Below are positions 6,324 to 15,337 of a DNA stretch of 64,000 nt, piece by piece (the first letter of the stretch is position 1; every line of letters begins with the position of its first letter). The translations under genes were made by a program, and so were the position numbers. A model generated the notes under the pieces. That model was not told where the DNA came from. It searched no databases and saw only the letters and a program-made list of their open reading frames with translations. Source of the stretch: Planctomycetota bacterium (lineage in GTDB: Bacteria > Planctomycetota > Phycisphaerae > Phycisphaerales > SM1A02); NCBI GenBank assembly GCA_016872835.1, contig VGYX01000004.1:1-64000 (forward strand), read 5' to 3'.

Positions 6324-7871
6324 ATGCACATCGTTTGGCTGAAGCGTGACCTTCGTCTGGATGACCACGGCCCTTTCGCCGAGGCTGCACGACGCTCGGC
6401 GCTTGGAGAGAGCATGTTGGCCATCTATGTGTACGAGCCAAGCGTCTGGCAGGCCGCCGATGCGGATGTCTCGCATCTGGCATTTGTGGATGAGGCGCTG
6501 GATGAACTGGAGCAGGCCTTGGGTTCGATTGGGGGACGGCTGGTGCGTCGGGTCGGTGAGGTCACGGAGGTGCTTGCGGACTTGCATGCGAAACTGCCGA
6601 TCACATCGCTGCTTGCGCATGCGGAGACCGGCAACGCGATCACCTTTGCACGCGACCGTGCCGTGGCGCGGTGGTGTCGCGCACATGGCGTGGTGTTTCG
6701 CGAGTGGGCACAGAATGGCGTGACGCGTCCCAATCCTGGTCGGGATGGATGGGCGACGCGTTGGGAGGCGTTCATGCGAAGCGAGCGACACCCCACGCCC
6801 GCCCAGCTGCGATCGCCTCCGCCTGCCGCTGTCCCGAATTCACAGCCCGGCATCTCACAGTCGCTTGGTCTTGGAGTGGATCCGCGTGCCCGCCTGCGAC
6901 AACAAGGTGGGAGCGCTCAGGCGGCAGTCTGTCTTGACAGCTTTCTGCGTGTGCGCGGTCGTGACTATCAGCGCACCATGGGCTCCCCGGTCGAGGCAGG
7001 GGAGACCTGTTCTCGTCTCTCGCCACACCTTGCATGGGGCACGATCGGTGTGCGACGCGCTTGGCAGGGGGCACAACGACGTCTGGGACAACTCGTGCCC
7101 ACAGGCGAGGCGAACATGAGCGACGAGGATGTGCGCGCATGGCGAGGTTCCGTTCGCAGTTTCATCTCGCGCCTGTCATGGCATTGTCATTTCATGCAGA
7201 AGCTCGAGGATGAGCCGGAGATCGAGACACGCTGCATGCTTCGATGTGCCGAGGATCTGCGAGTGGGGATGGACCCGCGGGTTCTCGCCGAGCGACGGGC
7301 GGCGTGGCAGACCGGGCGTACGGGCTATCCCATGGTCGATGCCTGCATGCGTGCCCTCACGGCCACCGGCTGGATCAACTTTCGCATGCGCGCCATGCTG
7401 GTGAGTTTCGCAAGCCACCATCTGTGGCTCGATTGGCGTTCGTTCGCGCCGTGGCTCGGGCGACAATTTCTCGACTACGAGCCGGGCATCCACTACTCGC
7501 AGATCCAGATGCAGTCCGGCACCACAGGCATCAACACGCTGCGCATCTATTCACCACGCAAGCAGGTGGAGGATCACGATCCCACCGGGGTCTTCATCCG
7601 CAAGTGGGTCCCTGAACTTGCACGCGTGCCTGATGAGTACCTCGCGGATCCGGCGGAGATGCCGGCGCTGCTCCAGCAGATGGTCGGTTGTCGGGTGGGG
7701 GGTGCCGACGGATCGGGTGATGCATATCCCGCCCCTGTGGTCGATCACAAGACCGCCTACCGGCACGCGCAGGAACGGCTGTTTTCGCTTCGGGCCACGC
7801 CGCAGGCGCGCGTGGAGTCCAAGGCGGTCTATCAGAAGCATGGAAGCCGCAGGCGCGCACGGCGGCGATGA
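6324..7871 (+). CDS. Cryptochrome/photolyase-family protein
   Basis: This 515-residue flavoprotein is expected to repair UV photoproducts with light or to act as a light sensor. The start VWLKRDLRLDDHGP is the canonical opening of the alpha/beta antenna domain. The C-terminal FAD-binding helical domain shows RLSPHLAWGTIGVR, the TGYPMVDACMRAL motif, GWINFRMRAMLVSF, and WLGRQFLDYEPGIHYSQIQMQ with the later TGINTLRIYSP. It belongs to the group usually annotated only as cryptochrome/deoxyribodipyrimidine photolyase family. The ATG at 6324 is where homology begins; the long open frame upstream is an artefact over the opposite-strand genes. It is convergent with the CRY-DASH gene, 6 bp away. Confidence 0.9.
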   Translation: MHIVWLKRDLRLDDHGPFAEAARRSALGESMLAIYVYEPSVWQAADADVSHLAFVDEALDELEQALGSIGGRLVRRVGEVTEVLADLHAKLPITSLLAHAETGNAITFARDRAVARWCRAHGVVFREWAQNGVTRPNPGRDGWATRWEAFMRSERHPTPAQLRSPPPAAVPNSQPGISQSLGLGVDPRARLRQQGGSAQAAVCLDSFLRVRGRDYQRTMGSPVEAGETCSRLSPHLAWGTIGVRRAWQGAQRRLGQLVPTGEANMSDEDVRAWRGSVRSFISRLSWHCHFMQKLEDEPEIETRCMLRCAEDLRVGMDPRVLAERRAAWQTGRTGYPMVDACMRALTATGWINFRMRAMLVSFASHHLWLDWRSFAPWLGRQFLDYEPGIHYSQIQMQSGTTGINTLRIYSPRKQVEDHDPTGVFIRKWVPELARVPDEYLADPAEMPALLQQMVGCRVGGADGSGDAYPAPVVDHKTAYRHAQERLFSLRATPQARVESKAVYQKHGSRRRARRR

Positions 7872-7877
7872 GAGACT

Positions 7878-9314
7878 TCACGGTGTCGAGGCGGCTGTGG
7901 GACTCGTCCCCCAGAGCCTGCGATAGGCACCGTCACCGTCGTAGCGATCCGCCTGGGCCTGCACATGGAAGGTGCGATTGCGCGGGTCATTGCCTACGCC
8001 GGCGACGTATTGCCAGTTGCCCCAGTTCGGACCCACATCGAAGTCGATCAACTGGCTCTCGAACCATGCGGCCCCCCAGCGCCAGTCGATGCCCGCGGTC
8101 TTGGCCAGCCAGCTCGCGACATTCTGTCGAGCCCGATTCGAAAGCTGGCCCGTGGTCCGAAGTTCACGCATGCTTGCGTCGATGAATGGTTCTCCGGTGG
8201 TGCCTGCGCACCAATCATGGAACGCCGCCTGATCCTGTGAGCCGCATGGCGTGCGTCCGAGCACGCCACTGGCCTTGAAGGCTCGGCCTCGCCATCTGCG
8301 CACCCAGAAGTGGAAATAGTCACGCCACAGCAGCTCAAAGAACAGCCAGTAGGTGCTGTCATTGGCGGTTCGCTCCACTTCGTAGCGGCGGATCTCCGCG
8401 GCCACCTCGCGCGGCGAGATGGCACCCGTTGACAGCCATGGAGACAGGCGTGAGGAGAAGTCGTTTCCAAGAAGTCCGTCACGGGTCTCCTTGTAGCGGG
8501 CGATGCAGTCGGTCTGCCAGAACCATCGCGCGATGCGTGCAAGCCCATGCGAGCGGCCACCGTGACACGTGAAGGTCTCACGCGGATCCACTGCCTGCGC
8601 GGCGGCGCGAGCCTCCGCGAACACGCCATCGGCAAGCGTGGCGTGGGTGCGCTCCGCCGCCATGGTCCGCAAGGCTGCGGGCATCTCCGCCAAGGAGGGT
8701 CGTTGAAGGGGCTCACGAATGCGGCACTTCTTCTCCACGAGACGACGAAAGTTCGAGAACACATCCGGGAGCGCGTCGATCGAGAAAGGCAGGTCGTTGG
8801 CGGCGAGCATCGTGGTCTCGTCGTGGACGTGGAGGGTGCCACCGCTCGCTGCGAGACCGTGTGCAACGGCGACGTTCTCCCGCCGTTCATCAAAGGCGGG
8901 ACATGGAGCGGTATGCACCTGTCGCACGCCCAATGCGTTCGCGAGAGCGGGAATGCAGGCCCCTGGGTCACCTCGCAGGACATAGAGCGCACTGCCAGCC
9001 TGTTCCCATGCTGAGCCAAGCTCGTCGATGGCCTGCAGCCAGTGGCCCAGACGCCGCGGGCTCGTTCGGGTGACGCCGGGAACGATGTTCAGACGAGCCG
9101 CTCGGGCGTGACTTGCCGTGCGATCCGGCGGGCGGGTTCCCGCGCCGTCCTGTGGAGGTCGAGCGAGGATCGCCGGCTCGTAAGGGTGCTCCGGGAGGAC
9201 GACGACCCCCACGACGGCCCCCGAAGAGGCTTCGGCGGCCGCGGTCAGTGCGGCGTTGTCAGCCAGACGAAGATCGCTCCGATGCCAGAGCAGCGTCGGT
9301 GGCATTGACATCAC
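7878..9314 (-). CDS. DASH-type cryptochrome
   Basis: This protein of about 478 residues has the features of CRY-DASH. WHRSDLRLADNAAL opens the antenna domain, followed by a DVFSNFRRLVEK segment typical of DASH members. The FAD domain contains ARYKETRDGLLG, SSRLSPWLSTGAISPR, and ELLWRDYFHFW. The end has RELRTTGQLSNRARQNVASWL, IDFDVGPNWGNWQYVAGVGNDP and RNRTFHVQAQADRYD, all DASH hallmarks. DASH proteins repair cyclobutane dimers mainly in single-stranded DNA and bind FAD and methenyl-THF. Start candidates are GTG 9314 (sharing GTGA with the upstream stop) and the ATGs at 9311 and 9305. The GTG overlap suggests translational coupling with the small gene before it. Confidence 0.92.
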   Translation of the reverse strand: MMSMPPTLLWHRSDLRLADNAALTAAAEASSGAVVGVVVLPEHPYEPAILARPPQDGAGTRPPDRTASHARAARLNIVPGVTRTSPRRLGHWLQAIDELGSAWEQAGSALYVLRGDPGACIPALANALGVRQVHTAPCPAFDERRENVAVAHGLAASGGTLHVHDETTMLAANDLPFSIDALPDVFSNFRRLVEKKCRIREPLQRPSLAEMPAALRTMAAERTHATLADGVFAEARAAAQAVDPRETFTCHGGRSHGLARIARWFWQTDCIARYKETRDGLLGNDFSSRLSPWLSTGAISPREVAAEIRRYEVERTANDSTYWLFFELLWRDYFHFWVRRWRGRAFKASGVLGRTPCGSQDQAAFHDWCAGTTGEPFIDASMRELRTTGQLSNRARQNVASWLAKTAGIDWRWGAAWFESQLIDFDVGPNWGNWQYVAGVGNDPRNRTFHVQAQADRYDGDGAYRRLWGTSPTAASTP

Positions 9315-9595
9315 AGTTCACCAAGCGCGGGAACGAGAAGTCTTGCCAGCCGATGAGGTCGGGGAAGAATCTCGATCCGGGCCAGTGAGCCGACCGCAAC
9401 CATCACGCGGATCTCGTTCGCTTTGAGGAAGCGAAGCAGACGAAGCGGGGCCCCGAGCGGGACGCGGCCTGTCATTCCACGGAGTGACCACGCCGTCGAC
9501 AGGCTGGCCAGCGAGAGTGTCACGCCATCGTCGTTGGCTTCAAGAGAGACCGGACGGCCATCCAGCGTTCCCGCCAGCCGCCCGGCCAGAGTCAT
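9311..9595 (-). CDS. Small protein coupled to CRY-DASH, unknown function
   Basis: This 94-residue basic protein has no motif I recognise. It opens with MTLAGRLAGTLDGRPVSLEAND, reads as short beta strands rich in Leu, Val and Ala, and ends with an Arg-rich helix (ILPRPHRLARLLVPALGEL). There is no signal peptide or membrane segment. Its ATG overlaps the stop of the gene before it (ATGA at 9595-9592), and its stop overlaps the CRY-DASH GTG. The three genes therefore form a tightly coupled string. Co-translation suggests a role linked to the photoreceptor or its chromophore, but this is inference. Confidence 0.6.
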   Translation of the reverse strand: MTLAGRLAGTLDGRPVSLEANDDGVTLSLASLSTAWSLRGMTGRVPLGAPLRLLRFLKANEIRVMVAVGSLARIEILPRPHRLARLLVPALGEL

Positions 9596-9801
9596 TTTGG
9601 GCTGTTGCCCGTGTCGCGCGTACGAATCTTGATGGCCCCGTGAAGAATCCATTCGGCATGCTCGGCGGAGGCGCCGGTGCCACTGGGGATCTTCACATGC
9701 ATGTTGTCAAATTCGTAGGTGATCTCCGCACGACGTCCGGTCAGGTTGTCGTAGAGACCGATCAGCAGGTCGGGCCAGGTCTGTGGGTGCTTGTCTGCCA
9801 T
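9592..9801 (-). CDS. Small protein heading the CRY-DASH operon, unknown function
   Basis: This 69-residue soluble protein starts MADKHPQTWPDLLIGLYDNL and continues with a two-strand segment (RRAEITYEFDNMHVKIP) and IKIRTRD. I do not recognise the family. The ATG at 9801 is preceded by AAGGAG at about 6 nt, which is better than the in-frame upstream ATGs (9877 and 9939). It is the first gene of a three-gene coupled string ending in CRY-DASH. Confidence 0.6.
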   Translation of the reverse strand: MADKHPQTWPDLLIGLYDNLTGRRAEITYEFDNMHVKIPSGTGASAEHAEWILHGAIKIRTRDTGNSPK

Positions 9802-10184
9802 GGTTCGCTCCTTGGTTTGCAGGAAGTGCATCGTTGAGATCGATGCGGGGCCCGTCGCGGATTCAAAAACAAGGCGCATGGCGGCGATACGGGCCTGTTT
9901 GGACGGGTCCAGACGCTCGGCGGAAGTTCCGGAGGCCATGTCGTCGGGGTCGGTGCGGTGGGGCGGCTTGGGGGTTTCGGATGGCCCTGAAGCCGCTCAC
10001 GCATGTGCTGCCTGCGCGCATGAGACCCAAGCCGGGCCGATCGGCGCCTCCAACGCAAGCCCGACCCTCATGCGCAGGTTGAACTGCCTGACCGCGCACA
10101 TGATGATCGTCGAGGGGGCGGTGTCACGCGATCGGGTGCTCCTAGACTGCATGAGCGATCGGAGAGGATCGATCGCGCAGTCCC
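9802..10184. other. Divergent intergenic region of the photolyase cluster
   Basis: 383 bp separate the start of the CRY-DASH string (minus) and the DUF2256 gene (plus). It should hold both promoters. I see no clear -35/-10 pair, riboswitch or tRNA. An open frame on the minus strand reaches 9939 in phase with the 69-residue gene, but it lacks a ribosome binding site. Confidence 0.4.
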
Positions 10185-10385
10185 ATGCCCCCGATCCAGC
10201 GACGCAAAGTTCCGCCACCCAAGACATGCGTGTCATGCCATCGCCCATTCACATGGCGCAAGAAGTGGGAGCGTGACTGGGAGCAGGTGCTGTACTGCTC
10301 CGACGCCTGTCGGCGAATCGGTCGGCGTGAAGCGTCCCCCGTGCCGGTCGTCCGATCCTCGAACCGCGATCGAAGGTCACCATGA
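10185..10385 (+). CDS. DUF2256 zinc-ribbon-like small protein
   Basis: This 66-residue protein matches the DUF2256 pattern, small proteins with one pair of Cys motifs around a conserved FTWRKKW core. Here that is [19 protein letters not shown], then YCSDACRR. The four Cys probably bind one zinc. In other bacteria these proteins very often sit beside photolyase/cryptochrome genes, and so does this one. Function is not established. The next gene starts inside its stop codon (ATGATG overlapping TGA at 10383-10385), so the two are probably co-translated. Confidence 0.85.
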   Translation: MPPIQRRKVPPPKTCVSCHRPFTWRKKWERDWEQVLYCSDACRRIGRREASPVPVVRSSNRDRRSP

Positions 10386-11866
10386 TGCAGATCTCTCCCG
10401 ACCAGCGCGCCATCGTCGCCGTGACCGGTGCCACGGGTTATGTGGGAGGTCGACTTGTGCCGCGGCTGCTGGATGCGGGCTACCGCGTTCGCTGCCTGGT
10501 GCGTGAGCCACGCAAGCTGGCGGAGCGCCCATGGCGCACCCATCCTGACGTGACGGTGGAGTGCGTGGATCTGGTGAATGGACCACTGCTGACGGAGTTG
10601 CTGCGTGGCTGTTCTGCCGCGTACTACCTGGTGCACTCCATGGAGAGCAGCGGCAAGGCGTACGCCGAACACGACCGTGCGCTCGCCGGCACCTTCGGCA
10701 AGGCGGCCGCGACGGCTGGCGTGGGTCGCCTGATCTATCTCGGTGGGCTTGGCGAACTTGGCGCGGGCCTGAGCGAGCATCTCTCCTCGCGTCGCGAAGT
10801 GGAGCGGGTGCTGGCCGAAAGTGGCGTGCCGCTGACGGTGTTCCGTGCGGCCATGATCATCGGTTCGGGATCTGCGTCGTTCGAGATCCTGCGGTATCTG
10901 GTCGAGCGCCTGCCCGTCATGGTCACGCCAGCCTGGGTGCGCACGGAATCACAGCCTGTCGCGATCACCGACGTGCTGCATTGGCTGGTGCGATGTCTTG
11001 CGGTGCCGCAGACCTCGGGAGCCACCCTTGAGATCGGCGGACCCGATGTGCTGCCCTACCGCGAGCTGATGCAGGTGATGGCGCAGGAACTGGGGTTGCC
11101 GCCGCGGGTCATCATGCCGCTGCCGGTCCTGACGCCGCGACTCAGTTCGGGATGGATCAGTCTTGTCACACCCGTGTCCTATCGCATCGCGCGGCCGCTG
11201 GCCGAGGGACTGCGCAATCGCGTGGTGGTGACGAACGACCTGGCGCAGCGGCTCATGCCGCACGCGGCGCTTGGCGTGCGTGACTCCATTCATCGCGCGC
11301 TTGAGCGGGTACGAAGCAACGATGTGAACACGCGGTGGTCCGCAGCTGGCGCAGTGCAGGGTGACCCCAAGTGGGCTGGCGGCACCATGTTCACCGATCA
11401 GAGATCCATCGAGATCAGCGCGTCGGCGGCCGCGGTGTTCCGCGCCGTGTGCCGGATCGGTGGCGGCCACGGCTGGTATGCAGGCGACATTCTCTGGCGC
11501 ATCCGTGGCTGGATGGACACACTGGTGGGTGGACCTGGGCTGCGACGTGGTCGTCGTGACACCGAGCGCGTGGAGTTTGGCGAGGCGCTCGACTTCTGGC
11601 GCGTGATCGGCGTGGAGCATGACCGATCGTTGTCGTTGCTGGCGGAGATGAAATTGCCAGGCATCGCCAAGTTGAACTTCGAGATGGCGTCTGGAACGAA
11701 TGGAACGACCACGCTGACCATGATGGCTCGCTTCTGGCCACGCGGCCTGCTCGGCATCCTCTACTGGTACAGCGTGCTTCCGCTGCACAACATCGTGTTC
11801 GGTGGCATGCTGCGAGGCATCAAGCGCGCCGCGGAGTCCGGGCAGGGGCTTGTGATCGCGAAGTGA
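10382..11866 (+). CDS. NAD(P)-binding SDR protein fused to DUF2867
   Basis: This 494-residue fusion has an atypical SDR domain (residues about 10 to 320) with [10 protein letters not shown] as nucleotide-binding loop. The helix-strand order follows NAD-dependent epimerases, but the classical Tyr-x-x-x-Lys is not evident, and YLVHSM and AAMIIGSGS replace the usual active-site context. The C-terminal 150 residues are a DUF2867 domain, a START-like fold ([20 protein letters not shown] to the hydrophobic [19 protein letters not shown] end). This fusion is a frequent neighbour of photolyase genes. It is coupled to the DUF2256 gene. Substrate unknown; a lipid or polyketide-like ligand is possible for the START-like part. 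Confidence 0.88.
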   Translation: MMQISPDQRAIVAVTGATGYVGGRLVPRLLDAGYRVRCLVREPRKLAERPWRTHPDVTVECVDLVNGPLLTELLRGCSAAYYLVHSMESSGKAYAEHDRALAGTFGKAAATAGVGRLIYLGGLGELGAGLSEHLSSRREVERVLAESGVPLTVFRAAMIIGSGSASFEILRYLVERLPVMVTPAWVRTESQPVAITDVLHWLVRCLAVPQTSGATLEIGGPDVLPYRELMQVMAQELGLPPRVIMPLPVLTPRLSSGWISLVTPVSYRIARPLAEGLRNRVVVTNDLAQRLMPHAALGVRDSIHRALERVRSNDVNTRWSAAGAVQGDPKWAGGTMFTDQRSIEISASAAAVFRAVCRIGGGHGWYAGDILWRIRGWMDTLVGGPGLRRGRRDTERVEFGEALDFWRVIGVEHDRSLSLLAEMKLPGIAKLNFEMASGTNGTTTLTMMARFWPRGLLGILYWYSVLPLHNIVFGGMLRGIKRAAESGQGLVIAK

Positions 11867-11924
11867 TCCCGGACCTGGCATGCTTCGGCCTTCCGACATT
11901 TTCCGCGGCTAGGCTTCATGCTTG

Positions 11925-13238
11925 ATGCAGTCTGCGCGACCCGACGAGGTTCAGGAACGCGTGCGAACCAGCCCCACCGGCAAGGTGTTCGTGCGCCTTG
12001 CCGGCGCGGTTGATGCCGAGCGGGCCGTCGCGCCTGCCGTGGCAGTCTTCGATCGTGAGGGTCCGGTCGCGATCGACGCTCCGGAAGCGATCGGTGCCAC
12101 GGCTGGCGAGGTGATCGACCTTTCCTCGCATGTGGCGATGCCGCCACTGGTGAACGCGCATGCGCACCTGGATCTCACCGGCATCGACCCGATTCCCTTT
12201 GACGGCACCTTCGCGAACTGGGCAGGCGAGGTCCGCGCGCGTCGTGCCACCGAGCCCGAAGGCATCGCTGCGGCCGTGCGCGAGGGCGTGCGCAGGTCCG
12301 TCGCGGGCGGGACCGGATTCATCGGGGACATCGCGGGTGGACTCGGCATCGCGGCGCTGGAGGCGCTGCGTGATTCTGCGCCCGCGGCTGGATTGCAGGG
12401 CGTCAGCTACGTGGAGGTCTTCGGCATCGGAAAGGCTTCGTCGCGCGGCGTGGAGTTCCTGAAGGGTCTGCAGGCGCAGGTCGCGCATGAGCGCGGGGGC
12501 ATCCGTCTGGGCGTGAGTCCGCATGCGCCCTATTCCTGCGATGACACGGTCTATGCCGCCGCTGCCGAACTTGAGCTTCCGATCGCGACGCACCTTGCGG
12601 AAACGCTCGACGAGGATCGCTTCGTTCGCGATGGATCGGGGCCCTTCGCGGATCTTCTGAAATCGGTCGGCGCGTGGACGCCTGCCTTGACGGGCTGGGG
12701 CAGGGGGCCGGTGGAGCGCATTCAGCCGTTGCTTCAGGGACGCGGAGCTGCGCTGGTGCACCTGAATTACCTGAACGAGGCCGGTCTTCAGATGCTCGTG
12801 CGGGAGATCAGCGCAGCGCGCCCGAGCGTGCCGGTGTACTGCCCGCGCGCGAGCGACTTCTTCCGTCATCCGGCGCCGGGGCATGCCCCGCACCGCTACC
12901 GCGAGCTGCTTGCGGCGGGCGTGCCCGTGGCGCTGGGCACCGACAGCGCGCTTGTCATGGGTTCGGCGCCCACGCTCTCCGTGCTCGATGAGATGCGTTT
13001 CCTGTGGAAGCGTGATCGGACCGATCCCATGACACTCGTAGCGATGGCGACGGTGCATGGGGCACGAGCGCTGGGAGTGCACGCGTCGGCCGTGCGCTTG
13101 CCATGCCGCAGCGCGCGGGGAGCCGCGGCAGTGATCTGTGCCTCGGTGCGCGGCGATCGCTCTACGTCCGGCACGCTTCAGTGCCTGCTTGAGTCGTCAG
13201 AGCCCACGCAGTGGCTGTGGCGACCGGTCCGCTCATGA
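11925..13238 (+). CDS. Amidohydrolase of the ATZ/TRZ - aminodeoxyfutalosine deaminase type
   Basis: This 437-residue metal-dependent hydrolase has a small beta sandwich at each end and a TIM barrel between. The metal ligands are visible: NAHAHLD (first His pair), SPHAPYS (third His), THLAET (fourth His) and LGTDSA (Asp). The YVEVFGIG strand and the LNYL segment fit deaminases such as MqnF/aminodeoxyfutalosine deaminase or other ATZ/TRZ hydrolases. The purine-like substrate is therefore a guess. The ATG at 11925 is preferred to the TTG one codon earlier. The C-terminal 40 residues look less conserved than usual. No other futalosine-pathway gene is in the window. Confidence 0.82.
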   Translation: MQSARPDEVQERVRTSPTGKVFVRLAGAVDAERAVAPAVAVFDREGPVAIDAPEAIGATAGEVIDLSSHVAMPPLVNAHAHLDLTGIDPIPFDGTFANWAGEVRARRATEPEGIAAAVREGVRRSVAGGTGFIGDIAGGLGIAALEALRDSAPAAGLQGVSYVEVFGIGKASSRGVEFLKGLQAQVAHERGGIRLGVSPHAPYSCDDTVYAAAAELELPIATHLAETLDEDRFVRDGSGPFADLLKSVGAWTPALTGWGRGPVERIQPLLQGRGAALVHLNYLNEAGLQMLVREISAARPSVPVYCPRASDFFRHPAPGHAPHRYRELLAAGVPVALGTDSALVMGSAPTLSVLDEMRFLWKRDRTDPMTLVAMATVHGARALGVHASAVRLPCRSARGAAAVICASVRGDRSTSGTLQCLLESSEPTQWLWRPVRS

Positions 13239-13255
13239 TTTGCCGATCTCGTCGC

Positions 13256-14344
13256 TCAGGCGTCGAAGTCAAGCAGCAGCACGGCGATGTCGCCGTTGTC
13301 GACCGATCCACTGCCATCGAGATCGGACCGGCAGGTGCCCGAGCAGTCGCCGAAGTGCAGCAACAGCACGGCAAGGTCGCCGCCGTCGATGCGACCATTC
13401 ACATCCAGATCCGCGGCCCGCGGATCGGGCACCGCGAGCGCGGCGGCGTAGAAGCCCCAGCCCGTCTGCACGGCGAGCCCCTGCAGCGTTTGCAGCGCGT
13501 CATGGTCGACGTTCGGAATGGTCGTGAAGGTGTGCGGCACGCCGAGCCCGATCAGATGCTGGTGGTAGTCGGCGTTGCCCGGCAGCATGGCGTCGACTTC
13601 GCCGCAGCCGATGCGCAGCACGGTGCCGAGTCGCGCGTGCGCGTCGGGCTGGGCCGTCACGATCGTCCAAGGGTGCTCCGCCAGATATTGGTCGGGATCG
13701 CTGCCCCAGACTTTTTGGTAGAGCGCCGCGCGAGTCGCAGGGGGCACGTCCGTTCCGAGCGGTGATTGCATGAAGTCGAGTTGCATGGGCCCTGCGCCAA
13801 GCATCGAGATGCCGCCGAACAGGTCAGTGCGACGCAGGCCCAGACGCGCGCTGCCCGCTCCGCCCATGCTGAAACCCTCGACGATTCGACCACGCCGCGC
13901 GTCGATCGTTCGGAAGGTGGCGTCGACATGCGGGATCAGGTCGTCGGTGACCACGGACTCCATCGGCACCGTGCCGTCCTTCGAGTTGCACCACATGCTC
14001 GCGCCCATGCCGTTGGGGAAGACCAGCAGCATCGGCGGAATCTTGCCCTGACTCATCGCGCTCGAAAACCAGTTGCGCGTGGCGGAGATGCCGGCGGTCG
14101 GGCTTCCCGAGCCATGCAACCAATACAGCACCGGGAAGCGCGCGGTCGGATTCGCGGTGTACTCAGGCGGCAGGTAGATGTGGAAGCTCACCGTCGCGTT
14201 GGCGGCAGGGCTGAAGAAGGTTCGGTACTGCAGACCCGGCGCGGTCACCTGGGGCGTGGTCCACTGCGCGAACGTGCTGGCGGAAATCGCCAGCGCGAGC
14301 AGGGCGGTCAAGCAGCGGGAAGGGATGCGCAGGATGGGGGTCAT
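13256..14344 (-). CDS. Secreted alpha/beta-hydrolase esterase with GC-type dockerin-like tail
   Basis: This 362-residue exported enzyme has a signal peptide (residues 1 to about 27, LTALLALAISASTFAQ). An esterase-D/feruloyl-esterase-like domain follows, with VSFHIYLPPEY, the oxyanion region PVLYWLHGSG, the nucleophile elbow EGFSMGGAGS, and a catalytic His in PNVDHDAL. The last 55 residues are two calcium-loop repeats, DLDVNGRIDGGDLAVLLLHFG and SDLDGSGSVDNGDIAVLLL, with a Cys pair between them. This is the dockerin-like domain known from planctomycetes. It probably tethers the enzyme to an extracellular partner. The ATG at 14344 has GGGAG upstream. Likely substrates are esterified plant polysaccharides or other extracellular esters. 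Confidence 0.85.
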   Translation of the reverse strand: MTPILRIPSRCLTALLALAISASTFAQWTTPQVTAPGLQYRTFFSPAANATVSFHIYLPPEYTANPTARFPVLYWLHGSGSPTAGISATRNWFSSAMSQGKIPPMLLVFPNGMGASMWCNSKDGTVPMESVVTDDLIPHVDATFRTIDARRGRIVEGFSMGGAGSARLGLRRTDLFGGISMLGAGPMQLDFMQSPLGTDVPPATRAALYQKVWGSDPDQYLAEHPWTIVTAQPDAHARLGTVLRIGCGEVDAMLPGNADYHQHLIGLGVPHTFTTIPNVDHDALQTLQGLAVQTGWGFYAAALAVPDPRAADLDVNGRIDGGDLAVLLLHFGDCSGTCRSDLDGSGSVDNGDIAVLLLDFDA

Positions 14345-14447
14345 GGTCGATCTCCCGTCTTCAACTTCCGAGTGGCGCCGCACGCCGGAAACGTGCGTCG
14401 ATGGCGGACAAATGCAAGGAACACCCGAAAATTTCCGACAATTCCAC

Positions 14448-14810
14448 TCAGTTTGTGGACGATTCGGCCGCTGCGCCATCGAGGGGACTCCGCACCGGGT
14501 CACCGGCCGGGGCGAATGGCGGCACCACGCACTCGACCACCACCACGCGGCCCTTGGCGCGCTCGATGCGCTCGCAGGCGTTGGCAAGCTCGAGTTCGGC
14601 CGCCACCTGCGCATCGCTCGTCATGATTCGAACGTAGGCGGGCAGCGGGGTGACTCGTGGCTTGCTGGCCGTGTACAGGGCGACGGTCACGCCTACCAAG
14701 ATCGCGACCACGCTCCCTCCGCGCCACGCACGTCGACGCCGGCAGGCTTGATCAAAGGCGGAGAGTCCGCAGGCGAGCGCCTGCTGCTGACGGGGCGTGA
14801 GCGTGTTCAT
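14448..14810 (-). CDS. Single-TM protein coupled to the sigma factor, possible anti-sigma-like
   Basis: This 120-residue protein has a short cytoplasmic N-terminus (MNTLTPRQQQALACGLSAFD), an Arg-rich stop and one membrane helix (GGSVVAILVGVTVALYTAS, about residues 30 to 48). The outer part is about 70 residues. Its ATG overlaps the sigma gene stop (ATGA, 14810-14807), the usual arrangement for an ECF sigma factor and its membrane regulator. No zinc-binding anti-sigma motif is seen, so the anti-sigma role is only inferred. Confidence 0.6.
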   Translation of the reverse strand: MNTLTPRQQQALACGLSAFDQACRRRRAWRGGSVVAILVGVTVALYTASKPRVTPLPAYVRIMTSDAQVAAELELANACERIERAKGRVVVVECVVPPFAPAGDPVRSPLDGAAAESSTN

Positions 14811-15320
14811 CGGTTCATCCTCTGGGCGCGTGCCCGTTCCGCGGCTCTTCGCAGCTTGCTGTCCACCGCCGCGCGACCGACACCCAGCCATGCCGCGAGC
14901 CGCGCGGTGGTGGCATCGGTGCGCACCTTCAGTTCGAACAGGAATCGATCCTCGGCCGAAAGGCCTTCGATGTCGGCCGCGTCCCGGCGAATCTGCTCCA
15001 GCAGTTCGTGATCCCGCAGGAAGGCCACGGCCTCGGCGCGGATGACGGGCCACGCGGATCCAGGCTTCCTGCGTGGCGTCCTCCGCAAGATCGCGACGCT
15101 GCCCAAGACGTCGCGCGGCCTCGGATTCCACGAATGCGCATCGCGCCATGAACAGGCGCTCGTAGGCGGCCCGGTCGCCGCGCGCCATGCGGGTGGTGCA
15201 TCGATCCACCGCGGCATCGCTCAGAGGCAGCCCGTCAACGACCGAACCCGCCGAGGCGGGCTGGTCGTCGTTCGGTCCTCTCGCAGGACGGGCGGGCATC
15301 GTTTCGGGCAGGGCGCTCAT
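14807..15320 (-). pseudogene. ECF sigma-70-like factor interrupted by a frameshift
   Basis: The first frame (15320 to about 15040) encodes sigma region 2: MARGDRAAYERLFMARC, then DLAEDATQEAWIRVARH. The matching C-terminal part (about 15035 to 14807) is in another frame and encodes region 4: LSAEDRFLFELKVRTDATT, LAAWLGVGRAAVDSKLRRA. Joined with one base corrected in the CCGCGCCGAGGCC stretch near 15030-15041, they give a continuous short sigma factor of about 170 residues. The region 2-4 linker is short. The coupled downstream gene suggests the locus was functional until recently. The break may be real, a sequencing error, or less likely a programmed frameshift. Confidence 0.7.
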
Positions 15321-15337
15321 GACCGATGCGCAAGGCG

